This document shows, in pieces, positions 15,790 through 23,635 of a stretch of 43,270 nt of DNA. Both the position numbers and the translations under genes were made by a program. Every line of letters begins with the position of its first letter. Positions within the stretch are counted from its first letter, which is position 1. The notes beneath the pieces were generated by a model that was not told the origin of the DNA, ran no database searches, and saw only the letters and a list, made by a program, of their open reading frames with translations. The DNA comes from a virus. The DNA is taken from positions 1-43,270 of the IMG/VR virus record IMGVR_UViG_3300042558_000331, one strand, 5' to 3'.

Positions 15790-18018
15790 TTATCCGTTAA
15801 ACGCTGCGCCAGTTGGTAAGATGTTGAAATCAATTTGAATGAATTCAGCTGTCTTAGTTGGTTGTAAATAGATAGCTCCTTTCATAATGTTTCTATCAAT
15901 TACATCTGGTGTGTTATTAGTTTCATCCATAACTACTCTGAAAGCGTAAAGACCTTGTCTTTGTTGGATTGATTCTAAGTAAGGGTTAACGATATTTAAG
16001 AATCTATTTCTAGTCTCCGATGTGTTTTGTTCGAACACTAAGTAACGAGAAGTAGATGCGATATACTTTCTAACAGTCAATAATAATCTTCTTACGTTGA
16101 TTCTATCTAATGCTGATGGTTTATCTTGTAATGTTTTTTGTCCAAATACTACAATACCTTGTCCTGGAAATTGTACGATTGGGTTTACTTTGTTTTCGTA
16201 TAATGAATCTTTTTCAGATTGAGTTAAACGATTTTGAACACTTACTGCTCCGATTAAACCACCTCTATTTAAACCGGCTGGTGCGAACCATTCTGCTGCT
16301 ACTCTATCGTTTGCTGCGAATACGCCAGGTAATAATACTGAAGGTGGAACTGATATTAATTTGTTTGTGTTAACATCAATTGTCTTAACCCAAGGGTAGT
16401 AAGTTGCTACCATATTTGAATCGATTGCTTGTGCTTGTGTGTTAGCCTGTGCAATTGAATCACCATATGCAGTTGTATCTAAGATATAGAAACAATCATT
16501 TCTTTGCTCAACCATATCCAATACTGAAGTTGCTACTGAAGGGTGTAATCTTCTTACAACACCTGGAGTTACAACCATATTGATATCAAATTCATCTGCG
16601 TTTGATAATGCTGCTACGTGCTTAGCGTATGCTACTGAACCAGATGATGCTGAAGTTGTCAAATCAAAACCTTGTGAGTTACCTGCTGAAATATCAGAAC
16701 CTTTGTTGATTGCTACTGCTGGGTTCTTACCATCAAATCCATTTTGAAATGCTACAACGAATTGTGCTAAAGTTGAACCAACTGCTAATGCTGCGCCATT
16801 TGTTGCTGCGTTATCTAATCCAAATACTGAATTTGAACCTACACCTGCTCCTGTTGGAATTGGTTTTAAGTAAATATTATTATCAGTATTGTTATCTAAA
16901 TCAATACCACCATATTGTGTTGCTGATGAAGTTACGAATGTTACTGAAGGAATCAATGCTCCAACTGCTGCTGATGCAGAAACTGGTAAAGAATATTTAT
17001 CATGTCCGAATGGTACTGCCTGTACAGGAGCTGCTTCGTTTAAGTTTGCAATTCTAACATACTTTGAGTTATTAACCCAATCACCTGTTTCTGAAATTTT
17101 ACCTTCTGAACTGATTGATAATTTTCTATCACCAATTACTCTTGCGATGTAGTTAGGAGAGTTAGGGTCTAAGTTTACGTTTGACCAAGTTTCTAATACT
17201 GTCTTTTTCTTATTTGTATCAGCAAAATCTCTAACAACTACTGTGAATGTACCATAATCAGTACCATTTACAGAACCAGCTGCTTTGATGTTTGTAATAC
17301 CAATTTTAACTTTAGTATTTGCCGAATTACCTGCTCCGATTGTTTCAAATTGGAATAAATCGTATCTATCACCAGAGATTGTTTGAGATTTAATCATTGG
17401 TGTTAATGCTTCCTGTGCATCAAAGTTAAATAATTGATTTCCCAATACAGTTACACTTGCAGAAGTTGCAGATGTAAAATTCATAGATGTATTTTTGAAG
17501 AAACCATATGAATATGCATCTTTACTTCCAAATGGTGATGTTCCAAATACTGCCTCAATATCATTAGTATCGGTTACATTTAAAGATGCCGAACCTAAAG
17601 TTGATAAAACAAAATCACCTCTACCATCAGCGTCTGCTAATGTTTCACCAACAAATCCACCATTTGCACCTACTGCGGTATTAAAAAGAATACCTAAAGA
17701 TGCTGATACTGAACCTGAAGTTGCGGTTAATAATAAAGGAGCGGTTTCGGTATATCCACCTACACCAGCTACTCTACAAATAGTTGCAGTTCCTGCTTCT
17801 CTTAAATAAGATTGTACTGCTAAAGGAGTATAATATGTGCCATCAACTGCTCCGAAAAGTGTTTCGAATTCAGCTTGTGAATTAACAATTGTTGGGGTTA
17901 AAGGACCTTCGTTAAAAGGACCAATGAACGCTGCACCTATTTCAGATACACCTTGTTGTAAGAATGAAAGGTCGTTTTCTTTAGTAAATACGCCTGGTGA
18001 TACTATTTTCTCTGCCAT
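15790..18018 (-). CDS. gp18: Tail sheath protein (gp18-like)
   Basis: 742 aa. Sheath signature at the N-terminus: VSPGVFTKENDLSFLQQGVS, then AAFIGPFNEGPLTPTIVNSQ and FETLFG, the 'pGV-x-x-x-e-x-d' and 'G-x-f-x-G-P-x-x-x' strands that join neighbouring subunits. The C-terminal domain has NRLTQSEKDSLYENKVNPIV, then FGQKTLQDKPSALDRINVRR and the closing TAEFIQIDFNILPTG, the handshake region that defines contractile sheaths. Slightly longer than T4 gp18 (659 aa), the difference lying in the middle (residues 100-450), which is Gly/Ser/Ala-rich and likely forms surface domains. It polymerises around the tube and contracts on infection. The start has the ATATTTATA motif 33 bases upstream. Confidence 0.95.
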   Translation of the reverse strand: MAEKIVSPGVFTKENDLSFLQQGVSEIGAAFIGPFNEGPLTPTIVNSQAEFETLFGAVDGTYYTPLAVQSYLREAGTATICRVAGVGGYTETAPLLLTATSGSVSASLGILFNTAVGANGGFVGETLADADGRGDFVLSTLGSASLNVTDTNDIEAVFGTSPFGSKDAYSYGFFKNTSMNFTSATSASVTVLGNQLFNFDAQEALTPMIKSQTISGDRYDLFQFETIGAGNSANTKVKIGITNIKAAGSVNGTDYGTFTVVVRDFADTNKKKTVLETWSNVNLDPNSPNYIARVIGDRKLSISSEGKISETGDWVNNSKYVRIANLNEAAPVQAVPFGHDKYSLPVSASAAVGALIPSVTFVTSSATQYGGIDLDNNTDNNIYLKPIPTGAGVGSNSVFGLDNAATNGAALAVGSTLAQFVVAFQNGFDGKNPAVAINKGSDISAGNSQGFDLTTSASSGSVAYAKHVAALSNADEFDINMVVTPGVVRRLHPSVATSVLDMVEQRNDCFYILDTTAYGDSIAQANTQAQAIDSNMVATYYPWVKTIDVNTNKLISVPPSVLLPGVFAANDRVAAEWFAPAGLNRGGLIGAVSVQNRLTQSEKDSLYENKVNPIVQFPGQGIVVFGQKTLQDKPSALDRINVRRLLLTVRKYIASTSRYLVFEQNTSETRNRFLNIVNPYLESIQQRQGLYAFRVVMDETNNTPDVIDRNIMKGAIYLQPTKTAEFIQIDFNILPTGAAFNG

Positions 18019-18050
18019 TTTATGCTTTTATTTAATTTTTTAATGTCTAC

Positions 18051-18060
18051 TATAAATATA
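18051..18060 (-). promoter_or_regulatory. ATATTTATA motif upstream of tail sheath
   Basis: Coding-strand TATATTTATA, 33 bases upstream of the ATG at 18018, in a 71-base A/T-rich gap between the Hint/LamG gene and the sheath gene. Confidence 0.4.
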
Positions 18061-18089
18061 ATCTTTTATTTCAAAACAACAAAATAATG

Positions 18090-19823
18090 TTATTTATATG
18101 TTGGTGAGAAATAATCATAAACTTGTCCTACACCTGCTGCGTTTTGTAATGTGTTGTAAAACAATACAGGTCCAACTTGTCCATTCCAAAACGTTGTTCT
18201 TGCACTATTACTACCAATCGTTAAAAAGTTCGTAGATGATGGTGCTGTAAACGCTGCTGCTGTGAATGTACCTACCGATGTTTTATCAACATAAACAGTT
18301 ACAGTTCCACTTGGTTGGAATGTTGCTGAAATCATATACCAAACGTTTGATGATAATGATGTCGTTAATTGTGCACTATTTCCTAATGTACTACCATAGA
18401 ATTTTACTCTATTCAAAGTTGAACTATCGGATGATTCAATTGCTAAACCATAGAATCCAGCGTAGTCAAAAATATGTCTTGTAGTTGTACCTAATGTAGT
18501 TGTAGGTCTAACCCATACGTGAATTGTGCCGGTGTTTGTATTGAATTGAGCAATACCACCATTGATATTGGTAGTAGTATCTTTATACCAGAATTGGTTT
18601 GTACCATTTCCTGCCCAATACTTTTCTTTTCTACTTGCACCATTATTATATGATGGGTTACCACCACTAATACCTGCTGCATTTGGTGCGCCTGCCGGTC
18701 TAACACCTGTACCCCATCCTGTCAAATCTAACCAATCCGTACCAGCCGTTCCACCCGTAGATGATGCTTTTGATGGGTCTAAATATAATCTTAATCCTGA
18801 TGATGGGATATGTGGTTGTGTAGTTGTACCTTTATTGTGAGAAATAAATCCATTTGCTATGTAAACGTCAGCCTGCTCTACGTTAATAGTTGCAATCTCA
18901 ACATCTTCATTAACTATCTCAATATTTGTTACTTCAACTTCTTGTGTTTCATTTAAGAAATCATCCCACTTAACAATCATATCACCAATAAGAATATCTT
19001 CTACATTTTTAAAGTGATATTTTTCAATTTCAGAATCCCATACCCAAAGAGGGTGAGTTCCTGTTGCTTTAATTTCTCCATCGTTTAATGAGAAATATCC
19101 ACTAGCGAAGTTATAAACAACATCAGCTACAACAACAGTTTGTGCCGAACCAGATTGTGCTTCTAATTGATAGAATCTCCAATCAACTTGGTCAGATTCT
19201 GCATCTTGCGATTCATCCGGTAATCCTGCTGGCACCCATGCTTTAATTTCATCACCCACATTCAAATCCTCTACTGCTACCGATGTACCATCAGCTTTTT
19301 CTACCATTGTACCAAATACCAAACAAAAATCAGGTTGGTTAATTGTATTATAAACATCTACTGCGTATAATGTTTTTGTAGATGTACTATTATAGTTTGT
19401 TGCTGCTAAATTGAATCCATCCTGATATTTCATAGATAATACAGAAGATGCTTCAGAATAGTTAGAAGATGCAATTGATGCCGGAGTTATTGGAAACGAA
19501 GGAGTTGCTCCTAAAGTTGCCGAACCTACTGAAAAGTTTGCATTATCAAATGTTACCGAATAATTTGCCGCTACACTACCAACTCTACTACCATGCAAAG
19601 AACCAGCACTTCCAAATGTGAAACCCGCTGTTTCAGTTGTACTCTCTACAATATATGTGAATGTAGGTAAGTTTACAGTTACAGAATCAATTGCGAAAGA
19701 ACCCAATGAAGCTTGTGTTCCAGCCGTTGCATTCATAGCATTCATCGAAACCTGTTGTGTGGTTCTAGCTGAACCCACAGTTGCTCTATATAAGTTTCCT
19801 AATGATAGATTAGTTTTTGGCAT
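18090..19823 (-). CDS. Virion protein with intein-like Hint domain and C-terminal LamG-like domain
   Basis: 577 aa. Residues 1-166 are beta-rich and Ser/Thr-rich, resembling a tail-surface protein. Residues 167-330 form a Hint domain: C167 (FCLVFGTMVEKADGTSVAVE) as block A, T254-G-T-H257-P as block B, and VYIANGFISHN with H329-N330 as block G. Size (164 aa) fits mini-inteins or bacterial intein-like domains without a homing endonuclease. The residue after N330 is Lys, not Cys/Ser/Thr, so normal protein splicing is not expected; cleavage at N330 or at C167 is. Residues about 340-577 look like a concanavalin A/LamG fold (SSGLRLYLDPSKASSTGG, then GTIHVWVRPTT and VTVYVDKTSVGTF, ending in VGPVLFYNTLQ), which usually binds sugars. 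Lies between the glycosyltransferase and the sheath gene. The Hint may release the LamG part. Confidence 0.8.
   Translation of the reverse strand: MPKTNLSLGNLYRATVGSARTTQQVSMNAMNATAGTQASLGSFAIDSVTVNLPTFTYIVESTTETAGFTFGSAGSLHGSRVGSVAANYSVTFDNANFSVGSATLGATPSFPITPASIASSNYSEASSVLSMKYQDGFNLAATNYNSTSTKTLYAVDVYNTINQPDFCLVFGTMVEKADGTSVAVEDLNVGDEIKAWVPAGLPDESQDAESDQVDWRFYQLEAQSGSAQTVVVADVVYNFASGYFSLNDGEIKATGTHPLWVWDSEIEKYHFKNVEDILIGDMIVKWDDFLNETQEVEVTNIEIVNEDVEIATINVEQADVYIANGFISHNKGTTTQPHIPSSGLRLYLDPSKASSTGGTAGTDWLDLTGWGTGVRPAGAPNAAGISGGNPSYNNGASRKEKYWAGNGTNQFWYKDTTTNINGGIAQFNTNTGTIHVWVRPTTTLGTTTRHIFDYAGFYGLAIESSDSSTLNRVKFYGSTLGNSAQLTTSLSSNVWYMISATFQPSGTVTVYVDKTSVGTFTAAAFTAPSSTNFLTIGSNSARTTFWNGQVGPVLFYNTLQNAAGVGQVYDYFSPTYK
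18834..19325 (-). other. Hint (intein/BIL-type) domain inside the LamG protein gene
   Basis: Codons 167-330 of the 577-aa protein. Codon 167 is TGT (Cys), codons 254-257 give Thr-Gly-Thr-His, and codons 329-330 give His-Asn, the penultimate His and terminal Asn needed for Asn cyclisation. Codon 331 is Lys. No homing endonuclease insertion. Confidence 0.8.
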
Positions 19824-19834
19824 ATTATTATGTA

Positions 19835-20833
19835 TTATTCTCCGTTATAAATATCTAAAAGTTTTTCTTTCCACACATCTTTATTTCCAAAATGTGCAAC
19901 CATCCAATCTTTTAGTTTTTGAAACTCTTTTTTACGGGTTTCATAATCATCGTTACAAATCGTTTCGTAGGTCTGCTTAAATGTTTCCTCGTCAATCGCT
20001 TTGTATTTATAATCAAGTGGTACGTGCCATTTTTCATGTAGTATTGGAAGTTTCCCCCAATCCACTGCTTCAAATATTCCGTATCCAAATGGTTCAGATT
20101 CAAAGCAAGAATGAGATATTCCCCAATCAAGTCCGTAGAACCTTTCTTTATATTTGAAATCAAATTTATAAACTTTTGATTTTTCAAATTTGTATCCATA
20201 TTTTTTTCTATAATATTTGTTGAATGTTTCTGAATTGGTAGAAATAAAACTTTCTAATCCATCCAAATATTCAACATTTTTTCTACCTTCGCTCCTTGCT
20301 GCAAATCCAATTTTGGTAGAATGAGATAACTCATTATTTATTTTAAATTCATAAGTGTTTGGTATATGATATAAATTTTCCGTCTTATATGGAAAATGAT
20401 ATAATCCTACCCAAACTTTATTTTTAATCTTATCGATTAGTTCTGATTCATATTCCCAATTACCATACCAATGTAAATACTCATCTTTTTGTTGTTGAGC
20501 TATTAATGATACTTTGGTTAGATTATGGAAAACAATTGAATCAATCTTTTCCAAATTTTGATGAATAGCTCTGGTTGGAGTATAATGGCCGTGCAATATA
20601 TGTATCCTTCTAGCACCATCTAATATTTTTATTATCTCATCTTCCGATGTTTCCCAAATGTGGTCAATATCGATTGGAAATTGTTCATAATTTTCGGGCT
20701 TATGTCTATGGAATAGAAGAAGTGGCTTCACTTCTAAATGAGGTGCCACTTCTTTTATCCATTCGGTTACCCATATATCAGCACCGCTGTTGAACCAAGG
20801 GCCTCCAGCGGTGGTGTAGTAAACATCGTACAT
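19835..20833 (-). CDS. GT-B glycosyltransferase (GT4-like)
   Basis: 332 aa. Two Rossmann-like halves are suggested by strand patterns. The N-terminal half begins VYYTTAGGPWFNSGADIWVT, a Gly-rich acceptor-site loop. The C-terminal half has IGFAARSEGRKNVEYLDGLE (175-194, the 'G-R-x-x-x-K-n' donor-site segment) and FESEPFGYGIFEAVDWGKLP (244-263). The latter contains the E-x7-E pair, E247 and E255, with FG between them, as in retaining GT4 enzymes. It lacks a signal peptide or membrane helix, so it acts in the cytoplasm. Its ATG overlaps the stop of the 914-aa S74 fibre (TAATG), tying its expression to a fibre gene, and it is 11 bases upstream of the Hint/LamG gene. Possible targets are the Ser/Thr-rich fibres, phage DNA, or host surface sugar; the context favours the virion. 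Confidence 0.8.
   Translation of the reverse strand: MYDVYYTTAGGPWFNSGADIWVTEWIKEVAPHLEVKPLLLFHRHKPENYEQFPIDIDHIWETSEDEIIKILDGARRIHILHGHYTPTRAIHQNLEKIDSIVFHNLTKVSLIAQQQKDEYLHWYGNWEYESELIDKIKNKVWVGLYHFPYKTENLYHIPNTYEFKINNELSHSTKIGFAARSEGRKNVEYLDGLESFISTNSETFNKYYRKKYGYKFEKSKVYKFDFKYKERFYGLDWGISHSCFESEPFGYGIFEAVDWGKLPILHEKWHVPLDYKYKAIDEETFKQTYETICNDDYETRKKEFQKLKDWMVAHFGNKDVWKEKLLDIYNGE
19846..19855 (-). promoter_or_regulatory. ATATTTATA motif upstream of the Hint/LamG gene
   Basis: Coding-strand GATATTTATA inside the last codons of the glycosyltransferase gene, about 22 bases upstream of the ATG at 19823. Confidence 0.35.
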
Positions 20834-23577
20834 TAATTATAACCTAATTTTGATTTTAATTCTTCTATTTGTGATTGTTGTTCTTTAATTGCTTCAACTA
20901 ATAATCCCATCATTTTAGAGTAATCCAATCCTAAGAAACCATCTTCTTTTTGTTTTACTACTTCAGGCAATACTTCTAATACTTCTTGTGCTATTAAACC
21001 TGTTTTTGGAGATTGTTTTGTTACTTCATTTACATCATCATTCCATTCCCAAGTTACACCATTCAATTTAGATACTTTCTCTAAAGCGTTTGGAATAGTT
21101 TGGATATTGTTCTTATGTCTCTTATCTGAAGTAAAATATGCCGTAATATCACCCGTTGCAGTTATTGCTCCGTTGATTGTTAAACCTGCGAAAGTTGGTG
21201 ATGCTGATGTTGCTACCGATTGTCCAATTGAGATTGTTACTGCTCCCGTTGCTCCACTTACACTAACACCTGTTCCGGCTACGTTTGAAGTTACACCGGT
21301 GTTTGCGATTGTTACTGCGGTAGAACCATTGTATGAAGTTCCACTTAAACCAGTACCAATTGTTAATGCCGCTAAGTTAGAACCTAATGAAATTCCACTA
21401 ATTGTATTATTAGTTAATCCAATCGTAGGAGTAGCACCTTCACCTGTATTATTTGCTAATGTAATATTAGTTCCAGCTACTAAACTTGCAACATAGTTAC
21501 CAGTCGTATCAGTTCCCAATGCTACCGAATTTGCTGCGATTGTAGCAACACCACCTGCGGTTATTGTTACATCTCCCGTTATTGATGATAATATTGTTCC
21601 CGAAATTGCCGGAATTAAAGTAGCCGTATTAACTGCTACATCATCTGCATTTACAGTTATATATGAACCTGCACCAACTGCGAATGTTCTATTTGTTGAA
21701 ATATTACCTCCACCTGTTAAACCACTACCTGCCGTTAAAGTTACAGCCGTATGGTCAATGTGTCTATTTGCCGAATATCCTGTTGTTGAATCGTGTGCTA
21801 TTTGAGATGAACCACTAACTACTCCTGCTGGCAATATTGAAGTTAATTGAGATGAACCACTTACAATTCCTGCAGGTATCGATGAGATACTTGCGTATGT
21901 AATTTGAGATGAACCCGATACAACACCATTAGTTGCTCTGATTGGACCTGTTATATTACCAGTCACAGTCAATGCTCCACCAATAGATACAGTCGTACCA
22001 TCATCGGAAATTTGAGAATCAACCAAATGTTCTTTTCCAGTTCCTTTTGGTAATCTATTGTTTGTTAAGTAAGTTTCAGTACCTAAGTTATCATATGTCT
22101 CAGGTCCTAAAACAAAGTGAGATGAAGTTACGTTTATACCATTTCCTTTGTGAACAAATATAAATTCATCATGAAGTGAATCATATAAGAATGAACCCGA
22201 ACTACCTGCTGAACCTGAATCATTGATTGCAAGTCCACCGAATCTTAATGAAGGACTGTTTACATTTAATTGAATAATGTTATCACCAATATCTAATCTA
22301 GATGCGCTAATAGTTTGAATAGAAGATGAACCACCTACTACTAAATCCTGCGAAACATATAATGAACCGGTAATAATTTGATTACCACTAAATGTATTTG
22401 CACTATTAGTTCTTGCAAACGAACCACTCAATGAACCTAATGTAGACCATTTGGTATCATTTGAACCCGTATAGGTTGCTAATGTTGAATCTTTACTTAA
22501 TTGAGAACCACTAAATGTTTCCAAATTAGATGTTTCAACTTCTAACGCAGTTAATCTCGTTAATGCGGATGCACTAAATGTTTCTAAATTAGAAGTATCA
22601 ATTCTATTAGCAGATGCAGTTGCAATTAATGAACCTGTAATAGTTGCTAATGCGGTATTTTGGGTTAATATAGATGCACTGAATAATTCTAAATTTGTAG
22701 TTTCAACTTCTAATGCGGTTAATCTAGTTAATGCAGATGCAGTAAGAGTATTTAAATTTGAAACGGAAGTGTTTAAACTTGCAGTTGTAGTTTCTAAGTT
22801 TGTTAATCTAATTGAGTTAGAACCAGTCAACGTTGCTAAAGTAGTAAATCTACCATCAACTGAAGCTGTATAAGTTCCTAATGTTGTAAATTTAGATGCA
22901 ACTGATGCTGAATAATCCGTTACGTTTCCAATACCATTTATAGAACCACTAACTGAACCAGAAATTGTACTAGCTACCAATCTATTAGCTGTTACCGATT
23001 GGCTTACACCTAAATCGCCATATAATAAAACATTGGCGTGAGTCGATGATGATAAAAACGATACAGCCAGACGACCAACCGTTGGATTATGTATAGTAAG
23101 GTTACCACCATCACCATTTTGTATATGATATGCAATTCCGGTTGTTTTGTTATTTAATCTTAATTCCGGATTACTACCTGACATTATTTCTACTACACTC
23201 GCACTTATAGTGTTAGCATATACATTTTTATATAGCTTCGTAGGACTACCAATATCAAATACGTTTGTTGTATCAGGTATGATTGATGAACTCAAATCTG
23301 CGTTAATTACAACAGTATCGGTAGTTGCATCTCCTATTGTGATGTTACCACCTAAAGTTAAATTACCTGCAATATTTGCGTTTCCTGTGATATCTAATCC
23401 GGAACCTGAAATTGCTCCGAACGTTCCGGTACTTCCTGTACCTGCTGTTGATAATACGATATCTCCCGTTGGACCACCAATTAATAAAGTTCCTAATGTA
23501 GTATTTACATATGGTTCTCCAAATGCTAACGAACCTGATTGTTGTGCGGTTGTCCCACGTCTAAATTTAAGTGCCAT
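20833..23577 (-). CDS. Tail fibre protein with C-terminal peptidase S74 chaperone
   Basis: 914 aa. The N-terminus (MALKFRRGTTAQQSGSLAFG) resembles the short receptor-binding-protein N-terminal module ('k-R-g-t-x-x-x-x-x-l-x-x-GE'). The body is built of Ser/Thr/Asn-rich repeats such as TALEVETSNLETFSGSQLSK, typical of trimeric fibre shafts, with beta-type segments carrying GSSQI repeats (VVSGSSQ). Residues 817-914 form an S74 intramolecular chaperone: SDKRHKNNI supplies the Ser (S817) and a following Lys, then GLIAQEVLEVLPEVV, LGLDYSKMMGLLVEAIKE and a coiled-coil end. S74 domains guide trimer folding and then cut themselves off just before the Ser. The stop overlaps the glycosyltransferase start. 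One of seven fibre-like proteins in this cluster. Confidence 0.85.
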   Translation of the reverse strand: MALKFRRGTTAQQSGSLAFGEPYVNTTLGTLLIGGPTGDIVLSTAGTGSTGTFGAISGSGLDITGNANIAGNLTLGGNITIGDATTDTVVINADLSSSIIPDTTNVFDIGSPTKLYKNVYANTISASVVEIMSGSNPELRLNNKTTGIAYHIQNGDGGNLTIHNPTVGRLAVSFLSSSTHANVLLYGDLGVSQSVTANRLVASTISGSVSGSINGIGNVTDYSASVASKFTTLGTYTASVDGRFTTLATLTGSNSIRLTNLETTTASLNTSVSNLNTLTASALTRLTALEVETTNLELFSASILTQNTALATITGSLIATASANRIDTSNLETFSASALTRLTALEVETSNLETFSGSQLSKDSTLATYTGSNDTKWSTLGSLSGSFARTNSANTFSGNQIITGSLYVSQDLVVGGSSSIQTISASRLDIGDNIIQLNVNSPSLRFGGLAINDSGSAGSSGSFLYDSLHDEFIFVHKGNGINVTSSHFVLGPETYDNLGTETYLTNNRLPKGTGKEHLVDSQISDDGTTVSIGGALTVTGNITGPIRATNGVVSGSSQITYASISSIPAGIVSGSSQLTSILPAGVVSGSSQIAHDSTTGYSANRHIDHTAVTLTAGSGLTGGGNISTNRTFAVGAGSYITVNADDVAVNTATLIPAISGTILSSITGDVTITAGGVATIAANSVALGTDTTGNYVASLVAGTNITLANNTGEGATPTIGLTNNTISGISLGSNLAALTIGTGLSGTSYNGSTAVTIANTGVTSNVAGTGVSVSGATGAVTISIGQSVATSASPTFAGLTINGAITATGDITAYFTSDKRHKNNIQTIPNALEKVSKLNGVTWEWNDDVNEVTKQSPKTGLIAQEVLEVLPEVVKQKEDGFLGLDYSKMMGLLVEAIKEQQSQIEELKSKLGYN

Positions 23578-23625
23578 CTAGTTTACCTTTTTTTTAGTAC
23601 GTTAATGTAATTATTATTGTATGTG

Positions 23626-23635
23626 TATAAATATC
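23626..23635 (-). promoter_or_regulatory. ATATTTATA motif upstream of the 914-aa fibre gene
   Basis: Coding-strand GATATTTATA starting at the stop of the 1189-aa fibre gene and about 48 bases upstream of the ATG at 23577. The leader in between is A/T-rich. Confidence 0.4.

Noticed and set aside
18491-18706. Minus-strand 71-codon frame inside the Hint/LamG gene
   Set aside because: Lies in another frame of the LamG-coding part, with His/Gln-rich composition and no supporting context.
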